Source of the DNA: Patescibacteria group bacterium
GTDB lineage: Bacteria; Patescibacteria; Paceibacteria; UBA6257; 2-01-FULL-56-20
Direction of reading: 5' to 3'
DNA: 26,363 nucleotides
NCBI GenBank assembly: GCA_023484365.1
Contig: JAMDBA010000012.1
Location: 1-26,363 of the forward strand
Every line of letters starts with the position of its first letter. The stretch's first letter is position 1. Both the position numbers and the translations under genes were made by a program. Shown one piece after another: positions 7,324-12,834 of the stretch. The notes beneath the pieces are model-generated. The model was not told the origin of the DNA. It did no database searches and was given only the letters and a program-made list of their open reading frames with translations.

Positions 7324-8214
7324 TTATTTTCTCCTTCTTCCGTGGAATGATTGGTGAATTTCTTTTAGTTCTTTATTTGTCAGGTGGGTATAAATTTGGG
7401 TGGTGGAAATATTGGCGTGACCCAAAAGTTCCTGGACGGAACGTAAATCCGCGCCATTGATTAGCAGGTCGGTGGCAAAAGCGTGGCGTAATTGATGAGG
7501 ATGAATTTTTTGAGCGATGCCGGCGGCTTTAGCGGATCTCTCAATAATCCTTTCAACAGCGCGTGGCGTGACGCGGCCTAAAATTTTCGGATTTTTGGCT
7601 TTTGTTAAACTTATGAAAAGCGCCGGGTCGGTGTCGCCGCGTTTATCAAGATAATATTTGATTGCTTTTTTGGCGTCATCGGAAAAAAAGACGACGCGGA
7701 TTTTTCCGCCTTTGCCTTTAACGCTTACTTCGCCTCTGCTAAAATCCAGATAGCGGTCCAAATTAACAAGTTCCGAAAGCCGCAGGCCGGTAGAAAAAAA
7801 AGTTTCTAAAATTGCTTTGTCGCGAAGCGAACGCAAATCAGATCCATTAGGGGAGGCGATTAGCCGTTCTAATTCGGAATAATCTAAAATTTCAATTTGC
7901 CGGTCGGATATTTTTGGCAATTCTATTTTATCGGCAGTTAAAGTGGAAATATTAATTTTTGCCAAGAATTTTAAAAAATTACGCAAGGCAATTAAATAAT
8001 AGCTTTGGGTAATTTTTTCAATATTCTGACGGTTTAAATGGAGCCGAAAATCGCGAACTAAATTTTCAGAAATTTCTTCCGGTTTTTTTATTTTGGCAAA
8101 CTCTAAAAATTTTTTTAAATAACGTTCATAATTTTCACGAGTTTTAATGGAGCGATTTTTTTCTATCTCTAAATAACTTAAATAATCACTTAAATATTTT
8201 TCTATTGGATCCAT
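7324..8214 (-). CDS. Tyrosine recombinase, XerC/XerD type
   Basis: 296 residues, the usual length of XerC/XerD. The N-terminal SAM-like DNA-binding domain covers about 1-90 (IEKNRSIKTRENYERYLKKFL). The catalytic domain has all active-site residues: R145 in STGLRLSELVNL, K168 in VKGKGGK, H240 and R243 in HPHQLRHAFATDLL, H266 in LLGHANISTTQIY, and the nucleophile Y275. As a lone full-length Xer protein it is most likely the chromosome dimer resolution recombinase of this genome. It also lies close to tRNA-Leu, where integrases often sit, but I see no copy of the tRNA end that would mark an integrated element. A TAAAAT box at 8226-8221 ends 7 bp before the ATG, and no Shine-Dalgarno sequence is present. 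Tandem repeats lie directly upstream. Confidence 0.93.
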   Translation of the reverse strand: MDPIEKYLSDYLSYLEIEKNRSIKTRENYERYLKKFLEFAKIKKPEEISENLVRDFRLHLNRQNIEKITQSYYLIALRNFLKFLAKINISTLTADKIELPKISDRQIEILDYSELERLIASPNGSDLRSLRDKAILETFFSTGLRLSELVNLDRYLDFSRGEVSVKGKGGKIRVVFFSDDAKKAIKYYLDKRGDTDPALFISLTKAKNPKILGRVTPRAVERIIERSAKAAGIAQKIHPHQLRHAFATDLLINGADLRSVQELLGHANISTTQIYTHLTNKELKEIHQSFHGRRRK

Positions 8215-8220
8215 AATATA

Positions 8221-8335
8221 ATTTTACCCCCACGTCTTTTTGAAATAAAGCTCTCTTATCAGGCTGGCAAAGTATTTCTATAAATTCATATAATTTAAAA
8301 ATGACAAAAAATTTTCAAAAAGATGGGAGGATTTA
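8221..8335 (+). repeat. MITE-like repeat with inverted ends, copy 2
   Basis: The left end at 8223-8245 reads TTTACCCCCACGTC then five T and GAAA. The right end at 8313-8335, read on the opposite strand, ends in CCTCCCATC then five T and GAAA. The inner 11 bases of the two arms are identical. The interior contains GGCTGGCAAAGTATTTC and ATATAATTTAAAAATG. No open reading frame is evident. It abuts copy 3 and touches the promoter region of the recombinase. Confidence 0.6.
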
Positions 8336-8445
8336 CCCCCATAATCTTTTTGGCTAAAAATAGCTCGCCAAAAAATAGCGAAACTCTTTTAATTTAGGAA
8401 ATTAGATAAAACAAAGATTACTCCAAAAAGATAGAGGGGCCTATC
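8332..8445 (+). repeat. MITE-like repeat with inverted ends, copy 3
   Basis: The left end at 8332-8354 reads TTTACCCCCATAATC then five T and GGC. The right end at 8421-8441, read on the opposite strand, reads GGCCCCTCTATC then five T and GGAG. The interior (GCTCGCCAAAAAATAG, then CTTTTAATTTAGGAAATTA) aligns loosely with copy 2. The junction 8316-8353 between copies 2 and 3 is itself a hairpin (CAAAAAGAT pairing with ATCTTTTTG). The bases to 8480 may be a worn third arm (CATAATCTGTCG). No gene lies in this 310-bp gap. Confidence 0.55.
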
Positions 8446-8487
8446 ATAATCTGTCGCAAAATGAGAAAAATTAAATAATTAAATGAT

Positions 8488-8511
8488 AAAAAGCCCGACA
8501 AAGTCGGGCTT
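8488..8511 (-). terminator. Intrinsic terminator of the 155-residue gene
   Basis: Perfect 9-bp stem, AAGCCCGAC (8491-8499) with GTCGGGCTT (8503-8511), triloop AAA, followed on the minus strand by a run of T. It lies 13 bp beyond the stop. Confidence 0.9.
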
Positions 8512-8524
8512 TATTAAACATTGT

Positions 8525-8992
8525 CTACCACTTAATTACAATCTCAAGTGAATAATCGTGGGCATGACTACAGTTTTCGCCGTCGTTATAGCACCTATAT
8601 GCGAAGTTGCTAAATTCCAATTCCACTTTGAAGCCATCTTTAGTTAGTTCTTCCGCTAAAGTTTGGCCAAAAAACATTACCCAATCTATCATATATTGTG
8701 GCGGCCGATCATTACTGGCTATAAAATAACTACCAAAAAAGTTGAGTAAATGAGGATATACTGAGCACCAGCTGCGCGTTCTTATCTCTATCCCCTTTAC
8801 TGCGTTCTTGATTGAATTATAAATTGATTTGCGTATCATCTCATAATAATCATTATTAAGTTCTAAAAAAAGCTTTTCACGATCTTCTCTTGATAATAAG
8901 CTCGATCCTTTAATTTTTTCTTTAAGCACTTCTTCTCGCTTATTGGCTTCATTCACCAATTGCCCTGCCTCTTCGGCGGTAATTTTTTTCAT
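8525..8992 (-). CDS. Protein of unknown function (155 aa)
   Basis: No family is recognised. The N-terminal half is a charged helical region (EEAGQLVNEANKREEVLKEKI, then LSREDREKLFLELNNDYYEMIRKSIYNSIKNAV). The C-terminal half is richer in aromatic residues and beta-prone, with FGSYFIA, MIDWVMFFGQTLAEELTKDGFKVELEF and a terminal SLEIVIKW. Three cysteines are present: C76 (SWCSVY), and C133 and C140 (YRCYNDGENCSHAHDY), near two His. There is no signal peptide or membrane helix, so it is probably cytosolic. It stands alone, with a consensus promoter at 9030-9058, a purine-rich GGGGAAG just upstream of the ATG and its own terminator. The complete cassette strongly supports a real gene. Confidence 0.85.
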   Translation of the reverse strand: MKKITAEEAGQLVNEANKREEVLKEKIKGSSLLSREDREKLFLELNNDYYEMIRKSIYNSIKNAVKGIEIRTRSWCSVYPHLLNFFGSYFIASNDRPPQYMIDWVMFFGQTLAEELTKDGFKVELEFSNFAYRCYNDGENCSHAHDYSLEIVIKW

Positions 8993-9029
8993 TTACTTCC
9001 CCTTTTTTAGTTTTTAATTTGCTAATGAT

Positions 9030-9058
9030 AGTATAATTGATAAGTAAGATGTTGTCAA
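9030..9058 (-). promoter_or_regulatory. Consensus sigma70-type promoter of the 155-residue gene
   Basis: On the minus strand TTGACA (9058-9053), a 17-bp spacer, TATACT (9035-9030). The leader would be about 30 nt. The -35 box follows the T run of the upstream terminator almost without a gap. Confidence 0.9.
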
Positions 9059-9059
9059 T

Positions 9060-9091
9060 AAAAAATGCGCTCCGAAATTTATTCGGAGCGC
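9060..9091 (-). terminator. Intrinsic terminator of the 219-residue exported-protein gene
   Basis: Perfect 10-bp stem, GCGCTCCGAA (9067-9076) with TTCGGAGCGC (9082-9091), loop ATTTA, followed on the minus strand by A and six T residues. Its 5' end meets the stop codon at 9092. Confidence 0.92.
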
Positions 9092-9751
9092 TTAGGGTTG
9101 ACGGGAGATTTTTACAATTATGCGCGGCCAAAACAGGGTTTTTACTTCAATGCTTTCAATAATTCCATCGGCAGTTCCGATTTTTTTTATCTTCGCTTCA
9201 ATAGAAATAAGTTTTTCATCGTCTTTTCCGGTTATTAGAACGGATGCGTTGGCGGTAGAGCAATTATTTTCCTTATTTAAACAATCTCCAAGCGCAGTTA
9301 TTTCGGCGGCCAGCTGGTAATTTTTGGATTTCATCGTAAAAGGCATTGAAAAAGCGTCCCCGACTTTAAAATCTTTTTCCAAGAAATCGGCGAGAGCGAG
9401 TAGATTGCGCGTGATATTCTTATCAAGCGGCGTTTCCTCTTGAAAATTTGTTGTTCCGGAATAGTCATTTCCGTTTTGGGACATCGTCAATAAAACTTTT
9501 TTCGGGTTGGCGATCTTGATGTCCTTTTGTGTTTGGCAGGGGGAGCTTTCTTCAATGGTAAAAGTCTTAGAGTCTTCAAAGATTGATTTACCGAAAAGGC
9601 CGATAACCAGATTGCTTAAAAATCCGACGCCCTGGTATTTTAGACTGTAAGCCGTTTTTCTGGGCAATTCGCAATCTTTCGTCGCGGCGGAAGTAAAACT
9701 TGGCAAAATAAATACTAATAATAGAATGCTTAAGCCAAAAATTTTTTTCAT
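9092..9751 (-). CDS. Exported protein of unknown function (219 aa)
   Basis: A clear signal peptide: MKK, hydrophobic core IFGLSILLLVFILPSF, and a likely cleavage site after TSAA near residue 23. The mature part has four cysteines (DCELP, SPCQTQ, GDCLNKENNCST), fitting two disulfides in an oxidising compartment. Strand-like stretches dominate (KTFTIEE, KKVLLTMSQNG, ASVLITGKDD, IIESIEVKTLFWPRIIVKI). No known family is recognised. The gene stands alone with AAAGGAGGT 7 bp before the ATG, a weaker promoter upstream and a strong terminator at the stop codon. The VKOR-like protein at 24077 could support its disulfide bonds (inference). Confidence 0.88.
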   Translation of the reverse strand: MKKIFGLSILLLVFILPSFTSAATKDCELPRKTAYSLKYQGVGFLSNLVIGLFGKSIFEDSKTFTIEESSPCQTQKDIKIANPKKVLLTMSQNGNDYSGTTNFQEETPLDKNITRNLLALADFLEKDFKVGDAFSMPFTMKSKNYQLAAEITALGDCLNKENNCSTANASVLITGKDDEKLISIEAKIKKIGTADGIIESIEVKTLFWPRIIVKISRQP

Positions 9752-9787
9752 TTCAAATACCTCCTTTGGTTTTGAATAGCTATTGAT

Positions 9788-9816
9788 AGCTTACAATAAT
9801 AAATAGATTTTGGCAA
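9788..9816 (-). promoter_or_regulatory. Probable promoter of the 219-residue gene
   Basis: On the minus strand TTGCCA (9816-9811), a 17-bp spacer, TAAGCT (9793-9788). The -10 box is poor but the spacing is right, and the box order matches the other cassettes. Confidence 0.5.
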
Positions 9817-9833
9817 TACTAATTATTAATCAA

Positions 9834-9861
9834 AAATAAAAGCGCCCTATGTGGGCGCTTT
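9834..9861 (-). terminator. Intrinsic terminator of the 70-residue gene
   Basis: 9-bp stem AAAGCGCCC (9839-9847) with GGGCGCTTT (9853-9861), loop TATGT, followed on the minus strand by TATTTTT. Confidence 0.88.
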
Positions 9862-9866
9862 GTTTT

Positions 9867-10079
9867 CTAACGCGAAACTTCGGCTGATAAAACTCTTTCT
9901 TTGCTGACTTGCTCGGCGGTTTTAGAGCCAAGCTTATAGCTGTTTTTTCTTTCTTTGGCTTTGAGCCAAGCCGGATCTTGATTGAATTTTGATACCAGCT
10001 CTCTTGCTCTTTCCAAATTTTCCGCGACAACGGTAGCTTCAGAAGGATCCCCTTCAATTCCCAGCCAAAATATCCTCAT
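9867..10079 (-). CDS. Small protein of unknown function (70 aa)
   Basis: 70 residues with no signal peptide. The first part, MRIFWLGIEGDPSEATVVAENLERARELVSKF, suggests a short strand, a loop and a helix. The second half is basic and polar. No family is recognised. An overlapping frame of similar length on the same strand (to 10057) lacks a ribosome site and is taken as a shadow. This frame has AAGGAG at 10090-10085, 5 bp before the ATG. A TTGACT/TATAAT promoter lies upstream and the terminator begins 6 bp after the stop, so it is a complete single-gene cassette. Confidence 0.8.
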   Translation of the reverse strand: MRIFWLGIEGDPSEATVVAENLERARELVSKFNQDPAWLKAKERKNSYKLGSKTAEQVSKERVLSAEVSR

Positions 10080-10144
10080 TTCTTCTCCTTTCGTGTTTTA
10101 TTTTTCGATTTTTAATTTATTAAGATTATTAAGCAGCTTGCTAC

Positions 10145-10172
10145 ATTATAATCATTATTTTGTAAAAGTCAA
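10145..10172 (-). promoter_or_regulatory. Promoter of the 70-residue gene
   Basis: On the minus strand TTGACT (10172-10167), a 16-bp spacer and a perfect TATAAT (10150-10145). The predicted leader is about 60 nt. Confidence 0.8.
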
Positions 10173-10277
10173 GTGCAAGAAGGTTTCTATTCGCTTCGCT
10201 CATAAAATTACTTTACTTGGCAAAAATAAATGTCTTCGACCTTTATTCCTGCTTCGCTCGTAATTTTAAATAAGTTA

Positions 10278-10283
10278 TATAAT
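10278..10283 (+). promoter_or_regulatory. -10 box of the DUF763 gene, predicted leaderless
   Basis: A perfect TATAAT ends 7 bp before the ATG at 10290. No convincing -35 box and no Shine-Dalgarno sequence are present. The preceding bases hold two GCTTCGCTC words (10191-10260). Confidence 0.45.
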
Positions 10284-10289
10284 TAAATT

Positions 10290-11459
10290 ATGATTCAAAG
10301 AGGTGTTGCCACATTCGGCTTGGATTACGGCAAATGCCCGCCGTGGCTTTTTGAAAGGATGGTCAAGCTAGGCCGGCAGATGATGTCTGTTATCGTTGAG
10401 GAATATGGTCCGGAAGAGTTTATAAAAAGGATAGCCGATCCGGTTTGGTTTCAATCGCTCGGCACAGTTTTGGCTTTTGATTGGAACGCTTCGGGATTGA
10501 CGACGATTTTAACCGCCGCCTTAAAAGAGGCGGCGCGGGGTCAGGAAAAAGATTTGGGAATTTTTATCTGCGGCGGGAAAGGAAAAACTTCGCTTAAAAC
10601 TCCTGAAGAAATTTACAATTGGGGCGAAAGGTTGAGCCTGCCGGAAAAACACGTCAAAAATTTAGTTTATAATTCCAAAACTTCCGCCAAGGTAGACAGC
10701 GCGCTGGTCCAGGACGGATTCCAACTTTACCACCACAGCTTTTTCTTTTCTTTGGATAGAAATAAGCCTGGCGGCATCGGCGGTTGGGCGGTGGTTCAGC
10801 AGGGAATGAATCAAGAAAACCAGACGGCGCGCCGCTATCATTGGTATTCCAAAAAAATAACCGATCTTGTCCGCGAACCGCATTCGGGAATAATCAGCCA
10901 GAGTAAAAGTAAAACTCTGGACCTTACCGCCAAGAGCAGCGAGGACGTCCGGAAATTAAGCGTTGAGATGAGCCAAGGCAATTATCCGGGTCTAATGAAA
11001 GACATTCAGATCATCCGGAAATATTCTTCCAATGTTTCGCAGATGATTGCTTTAAAATCCGGCCAGCAGACTTTTACTTTTATGAATCTGGAGAATAAGG
11101 AGTTTCACTGGCATCCGGTCGTTGCGGAAAACTTTTCCAAGAGCCGGTATTTAGAAAAAATACTTAAAAAAGTTTCCGATACGAGGCCGAAAAATTACGA
11201 ACAGCTTCTCGGAATTGAGGGTGTCGGGCCGAAAACGATGCGCGCTTTGAGTTTAGTCTCCGAGGTTATATACGGCGCAAAACCTTCTTATGAAGATCCG
11301 GCTAGGTATTCTTTTGCTCACGGCGGAAAAGACGCCACTCCTTATCCGGTTGACCGGCCGACTTACGATTCAACTCTCCAATTCTTTGATAAAATCATCA
11401 GGAAATTAAAGCTGGCCGAAGCGGAGAAGGGGCGTTTGCTTAGGAAAATAGAGGGTTAA
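10290..11459 (+). CDS. DUF763 family protein
   Basis: 389 residues, full length for the DUF763 family (COG1415), which occurs in archaea and some bacteria and whose function I do not know. Family-like segments are the N-terminal RGVATFGLDYGKCPPWLFERM, the PVWFQSLGTVLAFDWNASG segment, YHHSFFFS at 147-154, GGWAVVQQGMN at 164-174, and ARRYHWYS at 180-187. Near the C-terminus a helix-hairpin-helix motif, LLGIEGVGPKTMRAL at 306-320, points to contact with DNA or RNA. The tail DPARYSFAHGGKDATPYPVDRPTYD is also typical. It stands alone, convergent with nothing, with a -10 box placed for leaderless transcription and no clear terminator. A nucleic-acid role is inferred from the hairpin motif only. Confidence 0.9.
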   Translation: MIQRGVATFGLDYGKCPPWLFERMVKLGRQMMSVIVEEYGPEEFIKRIADPVWFQSLGTVLAFDWNASGLTTILTAALKEAARGQEKDLGIFICGGKGKTSLKTPEEIYNWGERLSLPEKHVKNLVYNSKTSAKVDSALVQDGFQLYHHSFFFSLDRNKPGGIGGWAVVQQGMNQENQTARRYHWYSKKITDLVREPHSGIISQSKSKTLDLTAKSSEDVRKLSVEMSQGNYPGLMKDIQIIRKYSSNVSQMIALKSGQQTFTFMNLENKEFHWHPVVAENFSKSRYLEKILKKVSDTRPKNYEQLLGIEGVGPKTMRALSLVSEVIYGAKPSYEDPARYSFAHGGKDATPYPVDRPTYDSTLQFFDKIIRKLKLAEAEKGRLLRKIEG

Positions 11460-11477
11460 ATTAGGTATGGCCCACTA

Positions 11478-11506
11478 TTGACATAATTTTATTTATTTGC
11501 TATACT
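11478..11506 (+). promoter_or_regulatory. Consensus sigma70-type promoter of the 100-residue membrane protein
   Basis: TTGACA (11478-11483), 17-bp spacer, TATACT (11501-11506). The leader is about 25 nt and holds AAGGAGGT at 11523-11530. Confidence 0.9.
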
Positions 11507-11537
11507 CTATTTAGTAAATTAAAAGGAGGTAAGGTAT

Positions 11538-11840
11538 ATGGTTTTAAACGTAATTTCTCTCTTGGTAGGGCTGGTCGTAACGGTAACCGTGATCGAGGTA
11601 ATCATTTTTAATATCCGTCACTGGGGCAAGTTGCTGACCAAGAAGGACCTTCGGTTTCATGCTATAGCAGATACTATAGTGGTAAGCGGTTTTGGTTTTG
11701 GTTTATATACTACTCACGACAGCGGTGTCGGCTACGCAATGGATATTTTCCTTATAGTATTCTGGGGCATTTCATCCCTGATCCACTTTGCGCTTTATTT
11801 GACCAAAAAGGACAAGGAGGACGCCAGGGCCGGATCATAA
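11538..11840 (+). CDS. Small three-helix membrane protein of unknown function
   Basis: 100 residues with three likely transmembrane helices at about 3-25 (LNVISLLVGLVVTVTVIEVIIF), 42-60 (AIADTIVVSGFGFGLYTTH) and 67-88 (MDIFLIVFWGISSLIHFALYL). The loop RHWGKLLTKKDLRF is basic, and the tail KKDKEDARAGS is charged. No family is recognised. AAGGAGGT sits 7 bp before the ATG. It has its own consensus promoter and terminator. The next gene has the same layout, but an intervening terminator suggests separate transcription. Confidence 0.85.
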   Translation: MVLNVISLLVGLVVTVTVIEVIIFNIRHWGKLLTKKDLRFHAIADTIVVSGFGFGLYTTHDSGVGYAMDIFLIVFWGISSLIHFALYLTKKDKEDARAGS

Positions 11841-11899
11841 AACAAAAAGAAACGGGATATGCGGGAACAGGTATCTGCCGTAGAACCATTATTTTTTCA

Positions 11900-11924
11900 A
11901 AGCGGGCTAACCACCCGCTTTTTT
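11900..11924 (+). terminator. Intrinsic terminator of the 100-residue membrane-protein gene
   Basis: 7-bp stem AAGCGGG (11900-11906) with CCCGCTT (11914-11920), loop CTAACCA, run of T to 11924. It lies 60 bp after the stop. Confidence 0.85.
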
Positions 11925-11993
11925 ATATGATTTATTGATCTTCTGATACTTCGTCCCAGACCACTCCAAACCTTGGAAGCGATTAGAACGCTA

Positions 11994-12022
11994 TTGACAA
12001 ACATTATTTTTAGTGATATATT
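11994..12022 (+). promoter_or_regulatory. Consensus sigma70-type promoter of the PagL-like gene
   Basis: TTGACA (11994-11999), 17-bp spacer, TATATT (12017-12022). The leader is about 40 nt with AAGGAGGT at 12055-12062. Confidence 0.9.
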
Positions 12023-12067
12023 TTAATTAAAGATAGTTATTTGAAAAAACAAAAAAGGAGGTTCGTT

Positions 12068-12577
12068 ATGAAAAAGATAATTTTTCTTTCTACTATCCTG
12101 GTGGTTTTAACCCTGGTTTCTAAAGGTTTTGCTGGCTATTACGATTCTGTTTCTCTGGCGACGGGATTGAAGTTTCATGCTCGTTCGGATGAGAGAATAA
12201 ACTTTATGGCAAGATGGCAGCATCAGATTCACATTATTAACTGCAAACCCATGGAGTTCGTATTTTCTCTGGAGCCAGCATTCCTCGCGTTTGACGGCGG
12301 ACAGTACGGAGGCGCAATTGGGACGGTTTTTGAGAGTAAGTTTGATGTCGGCTCCAACGTTAAGCTCATCGTTTCTTATGGCGCGGGAGTACTCCTGACG
12401 ACCGCTAGGCTAGTTGACGAGGCCTTAGTATTCAATTTTACGCCTCAGGGAGGCGTTGGTATTGAATACAAAGAAAACGTCTTTGAGGTTCGCTACTGGC
12501 ATGCCAGCAATGGTGGCATCAGAGATCCCAACGGTGGCATAGACGACATACTGTTCCTTGTCGGAGTCGGGATATAA
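12068..12577 (+). CDS. PagL-like lipid A 3-O-deacylase family protein (acyloxyacyl hydrolase fold)
   Basis: 169 residues from the ATG at 12068, set by AAGGAGGT 5 bp upstream; an in-frame TTG at 12041 is upstream of that site and less likely. The signal peptide is MKKIIFLSTILVVLTLVSKGFAG, cleaved near residue 22. The mature part of about 147 residues is the size of PagL and consists of alternating short strands, as expected for an eight-strand outer-membrane barrel. Near the C-terminus RYWHASNGGIRDPNGGID matches the PagL active-site signature: H145 and S147 correspond to the catalytic His and Ser. The acidic partner, Glu in Pseudomonas PagL, falls on D159 at the same spacing. The last strand is ILFLVGVGI. 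In PagL proteins this site removes the 3-position acyl chain of lipid A. The surrounding genes suggest a lineage without LPS, so the substrate is uncertain. It is a stand-alone cassette with its own promoter and terminator. Confidence 0.75.
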   Translation: MKKIIFLSTILVVLTLVSKGFAGYYDSVSLATGLKFHARSDERINFMARWQHQIHIINCKPMEFVFSLEPAFLAFDGGQYGGAIGTVFESKFDVGSNVKLIVSYGAGVLLTTARLVDEALVFNFTPQGGVGIEYKENVFEVRYWHASNGGIRDPNGGIDDILFLVGVGI

Positions 12578-12590
12578 ATCATCAGAAACA

Positions 12591-12627
12591 TAGCCCTCAA
12601 AGCGAAAGCGGCGAGGGTTATTTTTTT
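12591..12627 (+). terminator. Intrinsic terminator of the PagL-like gene
   Basis: TAGCCCTC (12591-12598) pairs with GAGGGTTA (12613-12620) with one G-U pair. The loop holds a small GC-GAAA-GC element. Seven T residues follow. Confidence 0.85.
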
Positions 12628-12696
12628 ACCCTTGATATATCTCGAAAATATTTAAGTATTACTGGCAAAACAAACAAAAACAAAAAGACTTTTAAA

Positions 12697-12834
12697 ATGG
12701 AATTTAAATATTATTACTCCGAAAGAAATCCTAAGCAACAAGCATCTAATTTAATAGTTTATTTCTCCTATTATAAATTTTTTATCTTGAATAATTTGAT
12801 TGTTGAGTTTTTTAACGGGATTTATCTTAAATAA
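12697..12834 (+). CDS. Possible 45-residue small protein
   Basis: An open frame of 45 codons (MEFKYYYSERNPKQQ, then aromatic and Ile-rich sequence) in the gap after the PagL-like terminator. It has no Shine-Dalgarno sequence and no clear promoter, and its last bases overlap the convergent glycosyltransferase stop at 12822. The base content is that of AT-rich intergenic DNA. It may be chance; it is the only candidate in the 244-bp gap. Confidence 0.15.
   Translation: MEFKYYYSERNPKQQASNLIVYFSYYKFFILNNLIVEFFNGIYLK

Noticed and set aside
6982..8214. tRNA-Leu followed by a tyrosine recombinase, as at the edge of an integrated element
   Set aside because: No second copy of the tRNA 3' end (TTCAAATCCTCTCGGGA) is seen in the window, the recombinase has the size and motifs of a housekeeping Xer protein, and the genes around are not phage- or plasmid-like.
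8221..8445. The repeats upstream of the recombinase as a CRISPR array
   Set aside because: Arms occur as inverted pairs about 105 bp apart rather than as direct repeats with equal spacers, and no cas gene is present.
9830..10057. A 75-codon frame overlapping the 70-residue gene on the same strand
   Set aside because: It lacks a ribosome site and runs through the terminator hairpin, whereas the 70-residue frame has AAGGAG and ends just before it.
10173..10260. A possible further copy of the MITE-like interior (TTACTTGGC near 10211)
   Set aside because: The shared word is too short, and no inverted ends were found around it.
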